From Amphirosellinia nigrospora (lineage: Eukaryota; Ascomycota; Sordariomycetes; Xylariales; Xylariaceae): a stretch of 64,000 nucleotides of DNA. The position numbers and the translations under genes were made by a program. Shown here piece by piece: positions 47,306 through 62,899 of the stretch. Where the stretch lies: contig SCHM01000002.1 in NCBI GenBank assembly GCA_004123355.1, positions 8,219,569 through 8,283,568 of the forward strand, written 5' to 3'. The notes beneath the pieces were generated by a model. It had not been told where the DNA came from and did not search any database. It was given only the letters and a program-made list of their open reading frames with translations. Position 1 is the stretch's first letter. Every line of letters starts with the position of its first letter.

Positions 47306-49091
47306 GCTTACTTAATATATGTGGCAGTGCGCCGGGGCTTAACTAGTGGCTAGTGCTCCCGTTAGGTACCTTGTACTAGAAATGCCTCAATTGAGCTTGG
47401 CAGCGATACACAGATAGATCAATACACACACATCACTGAATCTGACATTATCGTAATAAAATAGATATTACCCCTTTAGATAAAACTATTACTAAAGGAT
47501 ATATAAACCTATATAAATAATCTTCGGAAGTTAAATTACGTAATTAAATAGTAAGCAACTATAGTGCTAAAAAGGCTATATAGATTTAAGTTCTTTATTT
47601 TTCGAAAAGAAGGTTCGTAACTTTTTTATGCTTAAAATTCTTTTTTTTTCGTATAGCTTCGTTAATTTTTATATAACCGAAAAAAAAAACCTATATAGCT
47701 AATAAAACTTATATAGCTAATAAAGCAAATATTTTAATATTTAAGTTTAACTTTAATATTTATTTTAATATAATAAATATAATATAAGTAAAAAGTTTAA
47801 ATATTTAATTTATTTTATATTAAAAGCTAATATTTTATTTAAAAAAAAAAAAAAAAAATACTAATATATTAACCTATAAATAGTAATAAGTATTTATAAG
47901 TATATACCTTATACTACTTAGTACTACTACTGCTATTATTATATATCCTTTATAGGGCAGCTATACTATAGCTATAGCTTTAAATAAATAGGTTAAAAAA
48001 GTAAGGCTATAATATTAAAACTTATAATAATTTCGTATAACTATTTTAACTTTATAAAATAATATTTAGCGAACTCTGTATAAAACCTTATATAGTACTA
48101 TATTACGTATTTGCTAAAATTTATATAATATTTATTTAAGCTAAATATATTTAAAATTATTTATTATTAAATATATTATATTAAAAAATAACGAAAATAA
48201 ATAAGCGCGTATATTTTCTAACGTTTAAGTTTTTTTTAGTTTAAATTCGTTAAATAATAATATTTAAAATATTAAAAATATAAAAAAAATAAATATATAT
48301 TATAATTTAACTAATAAATACTTTAGCTAATTATTAACTAAAATATATAAAAAAAAAATAAATCTAAATAAATATTTTAAGCTTTAGTAATATATTTTTA
48401 TATTTTAACGTTTATTTATAAACTTTATAATATATTAAACTAGTAAATATATTATTATTTAGCTAAAAAAAACAAACTATTATTTTAATTATTATTAGCT
48501 TTGTTTTAAATATTATTGTTTTTTTATTTTTGTTTTTTTATAGCGATTTTTTTAGATTTTATTTAAAAAATATATTTAAATAACTTTTTAAAAAAAATAT
48601 TATTTTCGTTTTTAACGAACGGATTTTTATTTTTAAAGTTTTAGCTATAAAATTTATTTCGTTCGCTAATTAAAAAACGCTTTTATTATATTAAAAAATA
48701 GCAAATTTAAATATAGTAAACTATTTATATTTAGGTACTATTTAATTAAACTTTTAAATATTAATATAATTTAGTAGGTTAAAACGTATAAATAATTTTT
48801 TATATTGTTTAAATTAAAGTTAAAATTAACGCTAAATATATAAAAAAGTATATTTTTAACGCTATTAATATCGCTAAAGTTATAGTTGCTAAAATATTAA
48901 TTAAACGCTATAAGCGCTAATAAAGCAGCTATTTTATATTTTTTATATAATATTTAAAAACCTAATTATTTAATATATATAATTAAGCTATATATTTTAA
49001 AAAAAAATATAACTTATTTAGCGCTTAGGCTATATAAAAACTTAAAATATTTAATTATAAACTAAGCTATTTTTAGTAATATTCTATAGTT

Positions 49092-49092
<1 letters not shown>

Positions 49093-49122
<30 letters not shown>

Positions 49123-49145
49123 TAAAAATAATAATAATAATAATA
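49093..49145. repeat. TAA trinucleotide microsatellite
   Basis: Nearly uninterrupted (TAA)n in two parts separated by a short imperfect stretch. Confidence 0.85.
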
Positions 49146-50770
49146 AAAGTATTATTAAAAATAAAAAGAATTTATATATTATTCGAATAAACTTAAGTTT
49201 TATAAAATAATTATTTAGCTATAAATAAAAAATTATAATATATATTATAAATAAACTTTATAAAGCGCTTTAATATAATATAAAGCTTTTTAATAGCTTT
49301 ATATTTTTTTTATTTTTTTTAAAAAGCGTAATAAAATAATATATTATAAAATAAAACATAAAACTTACGTATAGCTTTTAATAAAGTTAATATTATTTAA
49401 ATATATTAAATTTTTTGTTAAATTATTATATAATAGTTTATTTATATAATAATATATAGATCGTAATATTAAAAATATATATTTATATATATAATTTTAA
49501 ATTATGTTAAATATAAAATATTATAGCCGTTATATAAAATTTTTTTATAATTTAATATAAAAAAAGTTATAAATAAAAACTATAAGATTTTTTTCGCTTA
49601 TAGTATTATAAAATAATTATATTAGCTTTTAATATAACGTTTAAAAGTTTAAATATTAAATATTAATAATTATATATAATAAAAAGTATTTAAATATTAT
49701 ATTAAAAAATAAAACCTTTAGATTTTTATTGCTTAATTATTAATTTATTTATTAATAATATTAGGCGTAATTAAATAATAACTTTTATAAAAATATTAAT
49801 ACTTAAAATTAAAAAAGAATAGGTAAATATATAATAAGACTTTTAACCGCTGTTCGAACTTTAAATAATATATTAAAACCTAGCATTATATTAGCTAAGT
49901 ATTTATATTTATTAGTATAAAATATAAACTTTATAAGCTGCTATAAAATAGATTAATTATATTATATTAAATAAATTTAAATATAAGATTTTTTAAGGTA
50001 ATAACGCTAGTTTATTTAAGTTAAAACTATATAAAAATAATAGTTATATTTAAGCAAAGGTTTTTTAGTATATTAAAGCTTTTTAACTATTTTTTATTAT
50101 AAATCGATTTTTTTAAAAGCTATAAAGTAAATTTAAAATAGCTTTTAAAATAAATATATATAGATAATAATATAAGCTTAATAAATATTAATATTATATT
50201 AAAGCGGGCAATTTTTTAAAAAATAATGTTAAAATATAATATTAAATTATTAAAAATATATTTGTAGTAGTAGTAAAGCTTAAATTAATTAAAATAAAAA
50301 GCGAAAAATATTTTCGATTAATATATATAAAAGTTAATAAATATGTAGAGCGTTCGAATAATATATGTAAAAACTTACGTTTTATAGCTAAATAATTAAA
50401 TAATGCTTAAATTAAAAATAATTGCTAAAATATTAATATTTAAAAGTTATTTTTAGTTAAATCGTTAAAACGTTTAATAAACTTTTTATTTTTATTATAA
50501 CTATTAATAAAAAGTTTATTAAGCGAATAGGACTATAAATATTTAAATTATATTATATAATTATTAAAAATAATTATATAGTTTAAAAACTAGCTTTATA
50601 AAAAAATTAAGCTTAATAATTTTATAAAGTATAAATTATTTGCGCGTATAAATAAGTTATATTTATATTATAAACCGTTTTATATTAATCTAGCTTATAT
50701 TATGTTTAAAATAAATTAATATAATTAAAATAAAATATATTTGCTAAAAAAAAGTATATATTTTACGCTT

Positions 50771-50990
50771 TTTGCTACACTCTGACAGGGGGGGTGACCC
50801 CGCAGGGGGTCCCCACTGCAGAGTGGAGCCTACTCCACTGATAAGTGGAGTCTAGTCCTGTAGATTAGATAAGGAAGCTAGGGACTAGGTAAGTCTCCTG
50901 CCTCCGGCAGGAGCCTTACCTAGTACCTGCTTCCTTTTTCATCACTCAATACAGACTCAATACTACACTATCCTTAGTAAAGCTTACTAC
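50771..50990. mobile_element. GC-rich island with nested inverted repeats inside the AT-rich block
   Basis: About 220 bp of ordinary to high GC, flanked on both sides by RIP-like DNA. It contains a G/C block (GGGGGGGTGACCCC then GGGGGTCCCC, 50788-50814), two short hairpins sharing AGTGGAG/CTCCACT (50822-50851), and a large near-perfect hairpin at 50873-50934: stems GGAAGC/GCTTCC, ACTAGGTAAG/CTTACCTAGT and CTCCTGCC/GGCAGGAG around a TCC loop. The whole may be a small non-autonomous element inserted after the mutation process, or too short to be mutated. Clear terminal repeats or target duplications are not visible, and no coding frame exists. Confidence 0.5.
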
Positions 50991-53900
50991 TTTTAAAAGG
51001 AAAAAGTATAAAAAAACTATAAAATATATAAGCTTTTATGTTTAATATAAGTAATAATATATTTATTAAAGTATAATTAAATTATAAAAAATAAAATATT
51101 ATAATACGCTATTTTTATAATATATAAAATATATTTAGTTTAAATAAATATTTTATGTTAAACATATAGCTTAATTAATTTTTATATATTTATTAGATTT
51201 TATAGTTTTTTATATTTATATATAACTTTTAAAACTTATTTGCTTTTTTAGTTCGTTATTAAAGAATAAAGTATTTATTTTAACTAAGCTAACGCGAATA
51301 TAAAACTTTTAGTAATAATAATTAAGCTTAAACTTGTTTATAGTTTTTATATTTAGATTAAGTTTTTTAATAAGCTAATAAATTTTTAGGGCTATTTATT
51401 ATATAAATATAAGTACGATTAAAATAACGAAAAAAAAGCAGTAAAAATTCGTCGAATAGCCGAGCTTTAAAAAGTATATATCGAAGTAATAAAAAAAACA
51501 ATTAATTCTAGCTAAACTAGCTTAATATTAATTATATTAGCATAAGTATAAAAAAAAAATTTCTGCTAGGACGTAATATAAAAATAAAATCTTTAATAAT
51601 AAGTTTTAAACGTAAAATCGTTTTTAATTATTATAAATAGCTATAATTTTAGCTTAAAAACTATTATGATTTAAAAGTAATATGTTATACTGCTGTTATT
51701 AAAAGCTATAATTAAACGTAAATACTAATAAATAAATAAAAAAAGGTCTATTAATTTAACTAAAAAGTAATATTTAACTCTAAAATAAAGCTAAGTATTT
51801 AAGCCACCTCTTTTTTGTTTTCTTCCTCTTTGTTTTTTTTTTTTTGTTTTCGTTATTATTAGCTTTATTAATCTTTAAACCGGTCGCTAGCTGCTAAAAT
51901 AGCTTTTTTAAGCTAGCTAATTTTTATTTTTTACGCGGCAATAAAAATTATTTCGCTAATTTTTAAAATAAAGCTTATTATTAATAGCGGAAAATTGTTT
52001 AAAAATATAACGCTAATCGATTTTTAAATTCTATGTATTAAAAACGTTTTATATATAATATATATTGTTTATAAATAATTAAATTATGTTTATTAATATA
52101 TACGTTTTTTGTTTAAAAAATAGCTAAAGAAATAATAAGGCTAATATTTTATTATTTTGCTTTATAGTTTATAATATAAATATATTTTTAATAAGTATAT
52201 ATAACTAACTATTTATTTTAATAATAGCGGTTTTAATTTATAGTATTTATATTTAAAGCGTAGCTAAAAAACTATAGCTTATAATTTTAATTTTTTATTT
52301 ATTTTAAATATTTTAATTTAATAAAACTATTAACGCTAGTATACTAATTATAAATTATATATTTATTATTAATAAATAAAATTAAAAATAGTTACTAAAA
52401 ATAATTAATAATGTATAATAGTATTAATATTAAGTTATATAGCGTTTATTATTTATAATTTCTATAAAAAACTATTAAATTTTATTAATATTAAAAGCGC
52501 TGCTAATTTTTTTTATTAATAATAAGCAAATATTTATTATAAAATTATTAAATAAATATTTATAACTATAATATATAGTTTTTTTATAAGCTTTATTATA
52601 TTTTTTTATTATTTTAATATATTTTAATAATTTTAAGCAAAATATAGCTAATAATAGCTTTTATAAATCTTATTTAGTATATATAAATTTTCGCTATAAG
52701 TTTACTATTTTAAAATTCTAACTAATTTAAAAATATAAATATTAAACAGAACTATTATTTTTTTTAGCTTTTTAGTAGTTTTGCCGAATAAGTTTTCTTT
52801 TAAATATATAGTTTATATAGCGTAGCGCTAAAAAAAATCTAAAGCTATTATTGCTATATTATAAAATAAATATAGTTAATACGTTTTAATTTAAAATTAA
52901 ATAGCTAAAATAAACATATAAAATAAACTAAAATAATAAAAATAATAAAATGCTAAAACTTATTAGCTAAAGTTTATTTTATAAAAATATAATATAAAAT
53001 AAAAATATTATACTTATTTATTTAATTAGATTTATATATTAGTTATATAAAACTAAGCTTTATAAGCGTAAAATATAAATATTTTATATCGGATAATTAA
53101 TAAAAAATATAAAAAACGGACAATAATATATTTATTTAAATATTTAATATATATTTATATATAGCTTTATAAGTAATAAAAAATATATTAAATAAATAAT
53201 TTACTTACGTATTATATTTATATATATTATAATTAAACAAAGAATATATATAAATATACATAAATGCTATAAAGCTATTTTTCCGCTTTAAAACAATAAT
53301 ATAAGTAAATACCTAACCTATTAAATAATACTAGTAGTCTATAATATATAATATTTAAATCTAAGTAAAATATCCAAGCTAATAATATTAAACAAAAATA
53401 AAAATAAAACAATAAAATTTATTAGTATATATACGCCGATTGCTAAATTAATTAATAAGCTATTAAGCAATAGTTTTTTTTTAATAAAATTAAATAATTT
53501 TATATTAAGCTAAAAATATATAATAAAAAGTTTATAAATATAAAAACAATAATTTAGTATATAAAAACAACTATTATTATTATTATATTAATAGCTTAAT
53601 TAAAAATAAAAACTAAATAAACTGGTTTTTAACTATAAATAAATATAATAAATATATATATTAAACTTAAGCAAACAATTTATTAAAATAATAAAAAGCT
53701 TGCTATAAATTACGCAATTATAATATTTTATTTTATAACTTTTTTTACAAAGCTATTAATATTACTTTTTTAATATTTAGTTTTTATAGCTTTTATATTA
53801 TAATATATTTATCGATTAATTTATTTTAAGCTTTTACTAATTTAATAAGTTTTTTATTAATTTCGTTATTATATTTATTTTAAACTACTAAAAACTAAAA

Positions 53901-55194
53901 CAAATAAAAATAGAACTTGCTTAAATAATATTTAATACTTATTTTTATTTATTTTTATAAAAATATTTAAATAACTAAAAATTAAAACAATAAAACGTTT
54001 TTTTTAATACTAATTAAATAAAATCAATAATTATATAAATAATAATTTATTTTATATTATTATTATTAGTTTTATTATAATTTAATATAAATTATCGGAT
54101 TTATTATTAAATTTATTAAATAATATATATTTTTATTTATTAATAATTTAAAAGTTAATTAAACTAAAGATTTTAATAAACTATTAAACGGAATTTTAAG
54201 TTGCTAGCTTATTAAAGTTTTAAGTTTTTTAAATTTTAAAAACTACGTTAATAATATATTAGCAATTTTTATATTAATACGTACTAAAATTATTTTTTTT
54301 ACGTAGTTTTATATATTTTAAAGCAATTTTTATTTTAAATATATAAGTTTTTAAAATATACTAAAATTTTGCTAATTTTAAAAGCTTTTATTTTTACTAT
54401 AATATTAAAATTTATTTTTTTTTTTACGTTTATAATATTTTTAAACAATATTTTTTCGAAATATATAATAAATAAATATATAGTATTTTTTAAAACGTTT
54501 AAAAAGCTTATTTTTTATATATATTTTTTAGTAATTAGTTCGTTTTTATTATTTTTATACTGTTTTTTTAAAATATTAAAATAAATTAAATATTATTTTT
54601 TTTTTTAAAATTTAAAACTAAATATTTATAAATAATTTTATATTAGCTGCTAAAAATAAGCAAAATAATAATATTAAAGTTTAGTTTTTTATTTTTATTA
54701 TTATTTAGTTTTTAAATAAAATATAAAACAAAAACTAAAAAATTAAAAAATAAATAGCGCTATATAATATATAATCTATTGTTTATTTTTTTAAAAATAT
54801 ATTTAAGCTTGCTTTTAATATTAATAAATAAAAAACGGAAAAAGTTTTTTAATAAGTTTTTTAAGTTTATATTAAATAGCTTATAAATTAAGCTTATTAT
54901 TTACGCTATAATAAAGCTTATAATATTTTTTTATTTTAATTATTTAAATAAACTTTAATTTATATTAAATTATTATTTAAAATTTAAATATAAATTTTTA
55001 TAGCTAATATTACTATTTTTATTTTTTATATTTAAATAAGTTTATTTAATTTAACAGTATAAATATACCGTTAGTTTATCCGATATATAATATTAAATAA
55101 AATTAAATTTTATTATATTAATAAAATAAAAACCTAAATAATATACGTAAAATTAATTATTAGATTTTTGTTTTATTTGCTTAAATAGCTATAA

Positions 55195-55335
55195 TATATA
55201 TATATAAATATAAATTATAAAAAAAATCCTTTATACGTACGTATACTTATATATATATATATATAAATACTAATTATAAAAAAAAACGCTTATATATATG
55301 TGCGCTTATATATATATATATATAAATATAAATAT
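55195..55335. repeat. Short diverged tandem repeat in the AT-rich block
   Basis: Two imperfect copies, each with an ATTATAAAAAAAA segment, a C/G-containing middle (ATACGTACGTATAC or TATATGTGCGC) and a TA dinucleotide run. Unit length about 65 bp. Confidence 0.6.
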
Positions 55336-58009
55336 TAATTATAAATATATAATATAAAAAAAAATCCTATAACTATTTTATAATACGTTTAAAGCTTAGC
55401 TAATTATAAACTATTATAAAAAACTAATAATTTTTAATCTAATTAACTAGAAATTATTTTTATTATTTTTAGCTTTTTACTTTTAAAAATAATAATATAT
55501 ATTTTATAATTATATATATATAAAATATATAAGTTTAACTTATTTTATTTTTTAAATTATATAAATTTTTTAAATATAATTATATAATAAAACAAAGAGT
55601 TTTTAGTAGTTATTTTTTTTGGTTTATTTGCTAAATAAAAATTATAAACATTAAAAAGCTTTAAATCGATAGCGAATTTTTTATATATAAATTATATAAT
55701 AGCTTTTTATATTAATAGTATTTTTATTTTTTTAAATTATAATATTATATAATTATTATTTTAAAAGTTTATATATTATATTTTATAGCTAGATTAAATA
55801 ATTTAATATATTTATAAAATAATGCTTTAATAATATATAATATATAAAAATATAAAAATAAGTTTTAATTAAAAGTTATAAATATTTATAAAAGTTTGCT
55901 ATATTAAAAATTTAATATAAATATTATAGCTGCTATTTAATTATAAAGTTTAGCCAATTTTATAATTTAATGCTATAAAATCTAGCTAATTTTATAGCTA
56001 ATTTTAAATTATATAAATATTATATAATTCTTCCGAAATTTATATAAATATAAAAAAATAAAATATAATTTATTATTTTTTATATTTAAAATAAAATAAT
56101 AAGCTATAAATATTGCTAATATATATTAATGCGTATTTATTGTTACGAACTTCGTAAAAATAAAATATAAATATTTATTATTATATAAAAAATTAATAAA
56201 ATTATTTTTATAAGCTTTATATAATTATTTAACTATATATAGAAAGTTTTTATTTATATACCTAGATTTTTATTTTTTAGCAATATTAGCTAAATTAAAC
56301 TTTAAATTTTAAGCATTTAAATATAAGCTTTATTATATATAATATAAAATTAAAAATATAAATACTAAAAAATAAAAATCTAAATATATAAATAAAAAGA
56401 TTTTTTATATATAGTTAAATAGTTATATAAAGTTTATAAAAATAATTTTACTAATTTTTATATAATAATAAATATTTATATTTTATTTTATAAAATTTAT
56501 AATAGTATTTTTTACTATTTTTAAAAGCTTTAATTTTTTAATTTTAAGTTTAATATAATTTTGCCTATATTTTTAATTTATAAATAAATTTTTAAAATTT
56601 TTATTTTTTTATAAACTTTTAAAAATATAATTTTTTAAAAAATATTAAAACTATTTTAACTAATATTATAATACTAATATATTATATTTTAGCTTACGAA
56701 AATAATTAAAATAATATCGGCTTTTTAAAACTTTTTAAAAGTTTTTAAATATTTATATTATTTTTATAACTAAGTTTTATAAATAGTCCGTATAATATTA
56801 TATTATAGTTATATAATAAATTTATTTAATAAAAGTTTATATATAAATAAAAATATTATAAAAATTATAATATTTTAATATTTTTATTTTTTTTTTAGCT
56901 TAAGTTTTAATAAAACTAGGTTTTTTACGTTAGTTGCTTTATAACTATTTATAACTATAGCTTTATTTTATTTAATATAAATAAACTTTTTTTTTTATTA
57001 AGATTAAAGCTTTTAAATAGTTGTTTAAAATATATTAAAAGTTATAAGCAAATTTTTATTTAGTTTAATATTATTAAAAAATACTAGCGATTAATATAAA
57101 ATATAATAAAATTTTATAAAAACTTTAATAAATAAAATATAAAACGTACTATTTTTATTTTTAAATATATTTTATACTATTTATATTAAATTTATATATT
57201 TAATAATAATTAAAATAGCTAATATAAATTATTAGCTAAAACTAATTTAATAAAATAAAAATTATTTAAATATTATTAAAGCTTTATTAGTTTTAAGCTA
57301 TTTATAGCTAAAACTTAAATAATAAAATAATAAATTCTTTTATTATTTTTATAATAATTATTCGTTTAATAATTTATTTTATTAAATTTTTTATAATAAA
57401 GCTAAAACGTTAGATATAAAATAAAAATTTTATATATATTATTAAAATTTTAAATAATTTAAACTAGTTCGAAAAAATAACTATTAAAAAGTTTTTTAAA
57501 GTTTTTTATAAAAATAATAAAACTAGTAAAAACGTTAACCGGTAAAAAATAGTTTAATAGATTTATTATTATAAAATAGATTTAGTAAATATATAAAACA
57601 AACGCGAAGTTTTATATTACGTTAATTTAAATATTAGCTTTATATTATATAAATAATTTTAAGTTTATTAATAAAAAACGTTTTTATATATTATAAAAAT
57701 AATATATTATATTTATATTTAATAATATAGTTTATTTAAGCAAAAAATTAAATAGTATAGTTATAACTAGTTTAAAAATAAATAATATTTTTTAATTTAT
57801 ATAATATTTTAAGTTTGTTTATTTTTTATATTTTAATATTTTTTATATTAAAACGTATTAATTAGTTTAAATTAGTTTTATTAATAAATAAAAATAGTTT
57901 AATATATAAAATAAATAATTAAAAACTAAATACGAATTATTAAATAAATAGATTAATAATTAATAATATTTATTAAGCAGTTAGTTTATTATTATAATAT
58001 TTTATTTTT

Positions 58010-58040
<31 letters not shown>

Positions 58041-61000
58041 ATTTTTTTTTTTTTAGCTTTTTTTTAGCTAGCTAACCTAATTAAATAGTTTTTTAACATT
58101 AGTTTAAAATCTAAAACCTAGCTATTTATTATTATTAATATTTTAATATATTAATATAGCTTCGAATATATTTATTAATACTATAGTTTTTAAAGCAGTT
58201 AATATTATTTATATTATTAGCTAAATTAATATTATTTATAGGTTTATTATTTTTATATATTTAAAATAAATAGCTAATTTTTTTTATATAAATAGTTTTT
58301 AATAAAGCTTTTTTTATAAAAAATTTTTTTTAATTAATAAAGTTTATTTTTTTTAGTTTTAAAACTTGCGCTATTTAAAGCTAAATATTTTTTATAGCTT
58401 ATATTTTAATAAATTAAAAAAAAAAAAATCTATTTTAATAAATTAAAAAAAACTAAGCTATTTTTAATAATATTTTTAATATTTATAAAAAACCTAGTTT
58501 TATTAGTCGATATAAAATTCTATTTTTATTTATATATTTAATTTATTAATTGTTTTTAGTATTTTTAAATAAAATATATAAAATTAGTTATTAATAAATA
58601 GATTAAATAATAGTAAAAAAAATAAAGCCGGTAAAAAAAAAAGTATTAACGGAAATAAAAGTAGTAATAAAAACAAAAATAAAAAAAACAAAAATAAAAA
58701 AGCTATTAGTTTTTTAGTTAAAATATAACGGCTTTAATTTAATAATCGATTTGTTTTTCGGACTAATTATATATTAGGCCGGTTTATTTAATTTTTATAA
58801 ATATTTAGACGTTAAATAATATAATTTATAAATTAAAATATTATAATTATTATAATATATTTTATAAATATTTATTATATATTATAATTTTTTTTAATTT
58901 ATTTATATTTTTAAAATATATAAATCGTTTATTATTATTATTTTTAATTATAGTTTTTATTTTTTAAAGTTTTTTTATATTAATTTGCTTACTTTATTAT
59001 AATATTATTATAGTTTTTTAATTCGTTTTATTAGCTTATAGTATATTTATAATAGTATTAAATATTTTTTAATTATTTTAATTAATATTATTAAAAATAT
59101 TATAATTTTTTTATATAATATATTCGATATATTTATATTTAAAATTAAAATCTTTATAGTTAATAGTTTTAAACTTTTTAATAGCGCTTTATAAATAAAA
59201 ATAGAATTATTTTTAAAACAATAACTATTTATTAAAATAGTTTAAAGCAAAGCGGGCAAAGTTTTTTTTAATTAAATTATTCGAGCTATATATTTAAAAT
59301 ATTGTTAATAAAACTTTAAATATTATTTTTTTTAAAATAAATATTATTTTTTAATTTAAGCTTAAAATTATTTAAATAAATATTTAATATAATCCCGAAT
59401 AATAATATTTAGTTTATAATAGCTTAAAGTTTTTAAATAACTAGCTTTTAAATAATAATTCTTTTTTTAATAAAATAACTATTAATATTAACTAAATTAT
59501 TATAATTTATATCCGTAGGTTTTCGACTAGCTTTATATATATCGATATTTTTATAAATATTATTTTTAGATAGCTTAAAAATATATTAAGCTATAAGGTT
59601 AATATTAATAATAATTTTTAGCAAAAAACTATTTTATATTTTAAAACAAGCAATTAAAAATAACTATTTAATTAAAACTTATAGTATTAATTTAAATAGT
59701 ATAATTTAAATATTATATAAAATATCTAATAGTAAGAATATTAGTTAAATATTTAATTATTTTATAAACTAGTACGCTAAACTTTTTTTATAAATATTTG
59801 GTTATATTGTATAATTTTGCGAAGGATAGTTAATTATTGTAATAAAATTTTTTAAATAATGCCTTTAATAATATATTAAAATCGCGTAGTATTATAAAAA
59901 ACTAGCAACTAGCGGGCTTTTTATATATATTAAAAATACTAGATTATATTATATATATTACGTTATAAAAAATATACTTAATATTATGTTTTATAAATTA
60001 TTTTTAGCGATTTATAATATTTTAAGGCATTTTTATTATTTATTATTATATTTACGTACTTTATTATTTTAAAACTTAATTTATTTAATAATAAACTTAA
60101 ATTTAAAAATTTAAGCTTAGTTAGTAGCTTTTTATATTGCTTGTAAAAATAATTTTAACGTTAAAGCTATATTTTAAGCTATTTTAAAATAAATCTAAAC
60201 TAAAACAAATAGTTAAAATAAAATTAATATATTAAAAAAAAAATATAGTTTTAATTTTTAAATAATATTTAATAATAGCTTAAAAACGAAATAATTAATG
60301 TTTTAATTATTTAAATATTAATTATTTTAAAACTTAATAAAAAAAATATTATTAAATATATAGCTTATATAATAAAAAGCTTATTAATACGTATATTATA
60401 AATATAGCTATTATTTTATTATTAATTTATTAATTTATTTATAAAAATTCGTAGCGGAAACTTTAATTTTTATTTATTAAGGTTTTTAAAGCGTAATAGT
60501 CTAGTTATAATAATATTAAATATAAATATTAAAGCTTACGTTTTTTATGGTTTTTAGCGCTTTATAGCTAATAATTCGTAATATATATTATATTATATAT
60601 TTAATAACGTATATTAAGCTAGTTTTTATAAAAATATAATAAAAAAGCGTAAGCTTTTTATTATAAAACTATTATAAAATATTTAAGCTAACTTAAAAAA
60701 TAAAGCTTTTATTAAAATAGTATTTAATATATTTATTATTAATAAAACTTTTAGGTATATTTACTAATTAAAATATAGCTTTTTTATTTAATATAACTAT
60801 TTAAAATTAATAATAAAAATAAATTTTTCTTTAAGCTTTATATGTTTAAAATATAAGCTATATAAATAAAAAGATATAAAAAGCTTTAAAACGTTATTAA
60901 ACTAATAGGCCGATTAAGGGCTATATAATATTTTTGTTTTTATATTTAGTATTTGTTGTTTTGCTGTTAGTACTAGCGCTAGTTTTAAAGTTTATTTTCG

Positions 61001-61974
61001 AGATTTTAATATTTAAATTTATAAGTATATAATTATTTTTTAAGTTCTTAATTAATAGCTAATAATATTACGAAATTTTAATATTATAGTAAAATATTAT
61101 AATATATTTAATCGTTTTAGCTATATTATTTATAATATTTATAATAATAATATTTTTATATTATAAACTTATTATTTTAAAAATTTATAAATTATATAAT
61201 TTATTATTAAATTTATTTAATTTATTTTAAGCTAAAAACTTTATAATAGTTTATAAGTTATATTTGTTTATACTATTAAAATTCTGTTATAAAATAATTA
61301 AAATAAATATAATAAACGTAATTTTAGTAAAAAATTTAATTTTATTAAATAATATTTATATATTTTATTTTATTTTTATTTATTAGCTAAAAAAAAATAT
61401 AATTTTAATAAAATAAAGCTGCTTAAAATATTTTATAATTTATTACTGCTAGTTTTATTCCTAGGGTATTAAATTATAATAAGCTTATAATATATAGTTT
61501 TTTTAAAAAAAATTATTATTTAATTTTAATTTTAACGCTATTATATTTTAAAAAAAAAATAAATATAATATTATATATTAAGCTTGTGTAATAAATTTAT
61601 TAGCTTAATAAATTAATAAAAATTAGTTTATAATATTTTAGGATATTTTATAGCTTTATATATTATTGGATTTAATAGTAAAAGTTAGCTTAATAAAGCT
61701 TAAAAAAAATTAAAGTATAAATTATTTTTTTAAAAGCTAACGGATTAAAACAAATATTATTTTAAAATATTAATAAAATTTAGCTATTTTAATATATTCA
61801 AATTATTATTAGCGTATAATTATAAATAATAGCCCGGGTAAACTAGTTATAAATTTATTATTTAATAAATATTAGTATATAATTCTAATAATAAATTATT
61901 TAACGTTTTTAATTTTAAAAGTTTATTAAAGCTAAATAAAAAGTTTTTTTAATAAAATAGAAGGCTTTTTTAAT

Positions 61975-62085
61975 AAAATAAAAAGCAAAAAGGATAATTT
62001 GTTTTTTAACGATAAAAAGGATAATTTATTTCTTAACGATAAAAAAAACAACTTATTTTTTAATAATAAAAAAAATAACTTATTT
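61975..62085 (+). repeat. 27-bp tandem repeat, four copies
   Basis: Repeats of the form AAAAAGGATAATTTATTT...TTAACGAT occur four times with only a few substitutions. The unit length is a multiple of three, so each copy would give a similar nine-residue peptide (DKKDNLFLN-like). It is probably a trace of a low-complexity coding segment in an old element. Confidence 0.6.
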
Positions 62086-62899
62086 AGTTTATTTAATTTT
62101 TATAGTTATATTAATGCTGCGTTTTAATATTTAAAAAAAATATAATTAATTTATTTAACTTTAATAATGCTTATAATATATGTAAAATTGTTTTAATATT
62201 AATAAAATATTACGATAATTTTATTAATAAAATTTTCCGGCGTATTAATAAGCTTATATTAACCGGCCCCGAATTAAATATTAAAATATAAGCTAAAAAA
62301 TTCGTTAGTTATTTAATCCGTTTTATCGAAAAAAATAATAAGTTATAATATAATTTATTTAATAGTTTATATTTTAAAATCTAAAAACTATTAATTCTAA
62401 AACTATATAAATTAATAAAAGCTAGTAAAAAATATTAAAAGTTGCTTTTTAATAATAAATTTATAAAAACGATCGTAAAAAAGCTATTATATTAGTTTAT
62501 TAAAAAAGCTTGCTATTTGTTTATAAAAAAGTTCTTAATAATAGTATAATAAAAAAATATAATTATATTTATTAAAAATGCTTTTTTTAAACGTTTATTT
62601 TATTAAATATTCCGGTTTATTATTTTTAGAACTTTTGCTTATTAGCGCTAAAGCATAGCTTTATATAGTAATAATATATAAAATTAACCGCCGTTAAAAT
62701 TAAAATTGCTTATAAAACTTTAAATAAATATTATATTTTTAATATAATAATTTAAAAAGTAAAAAATATAGCTATAATTATATACCGATAGTTTTTTTAT
62801 TTATAGCAATAATTCGGTAAAGTTTTTTGAAAGTCTTTTTAAAGCTTTTTATAATAAAACAAATAATCCTAAATTACTTTTAAGCACTATTTTACGAGT

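Noticed and set aside
54369-54584. 71-codon frame in the AT-rich block
   Set aside because: Phe/Ile/Leu/Lys composition is dictated by AT richness; no start context or homology.
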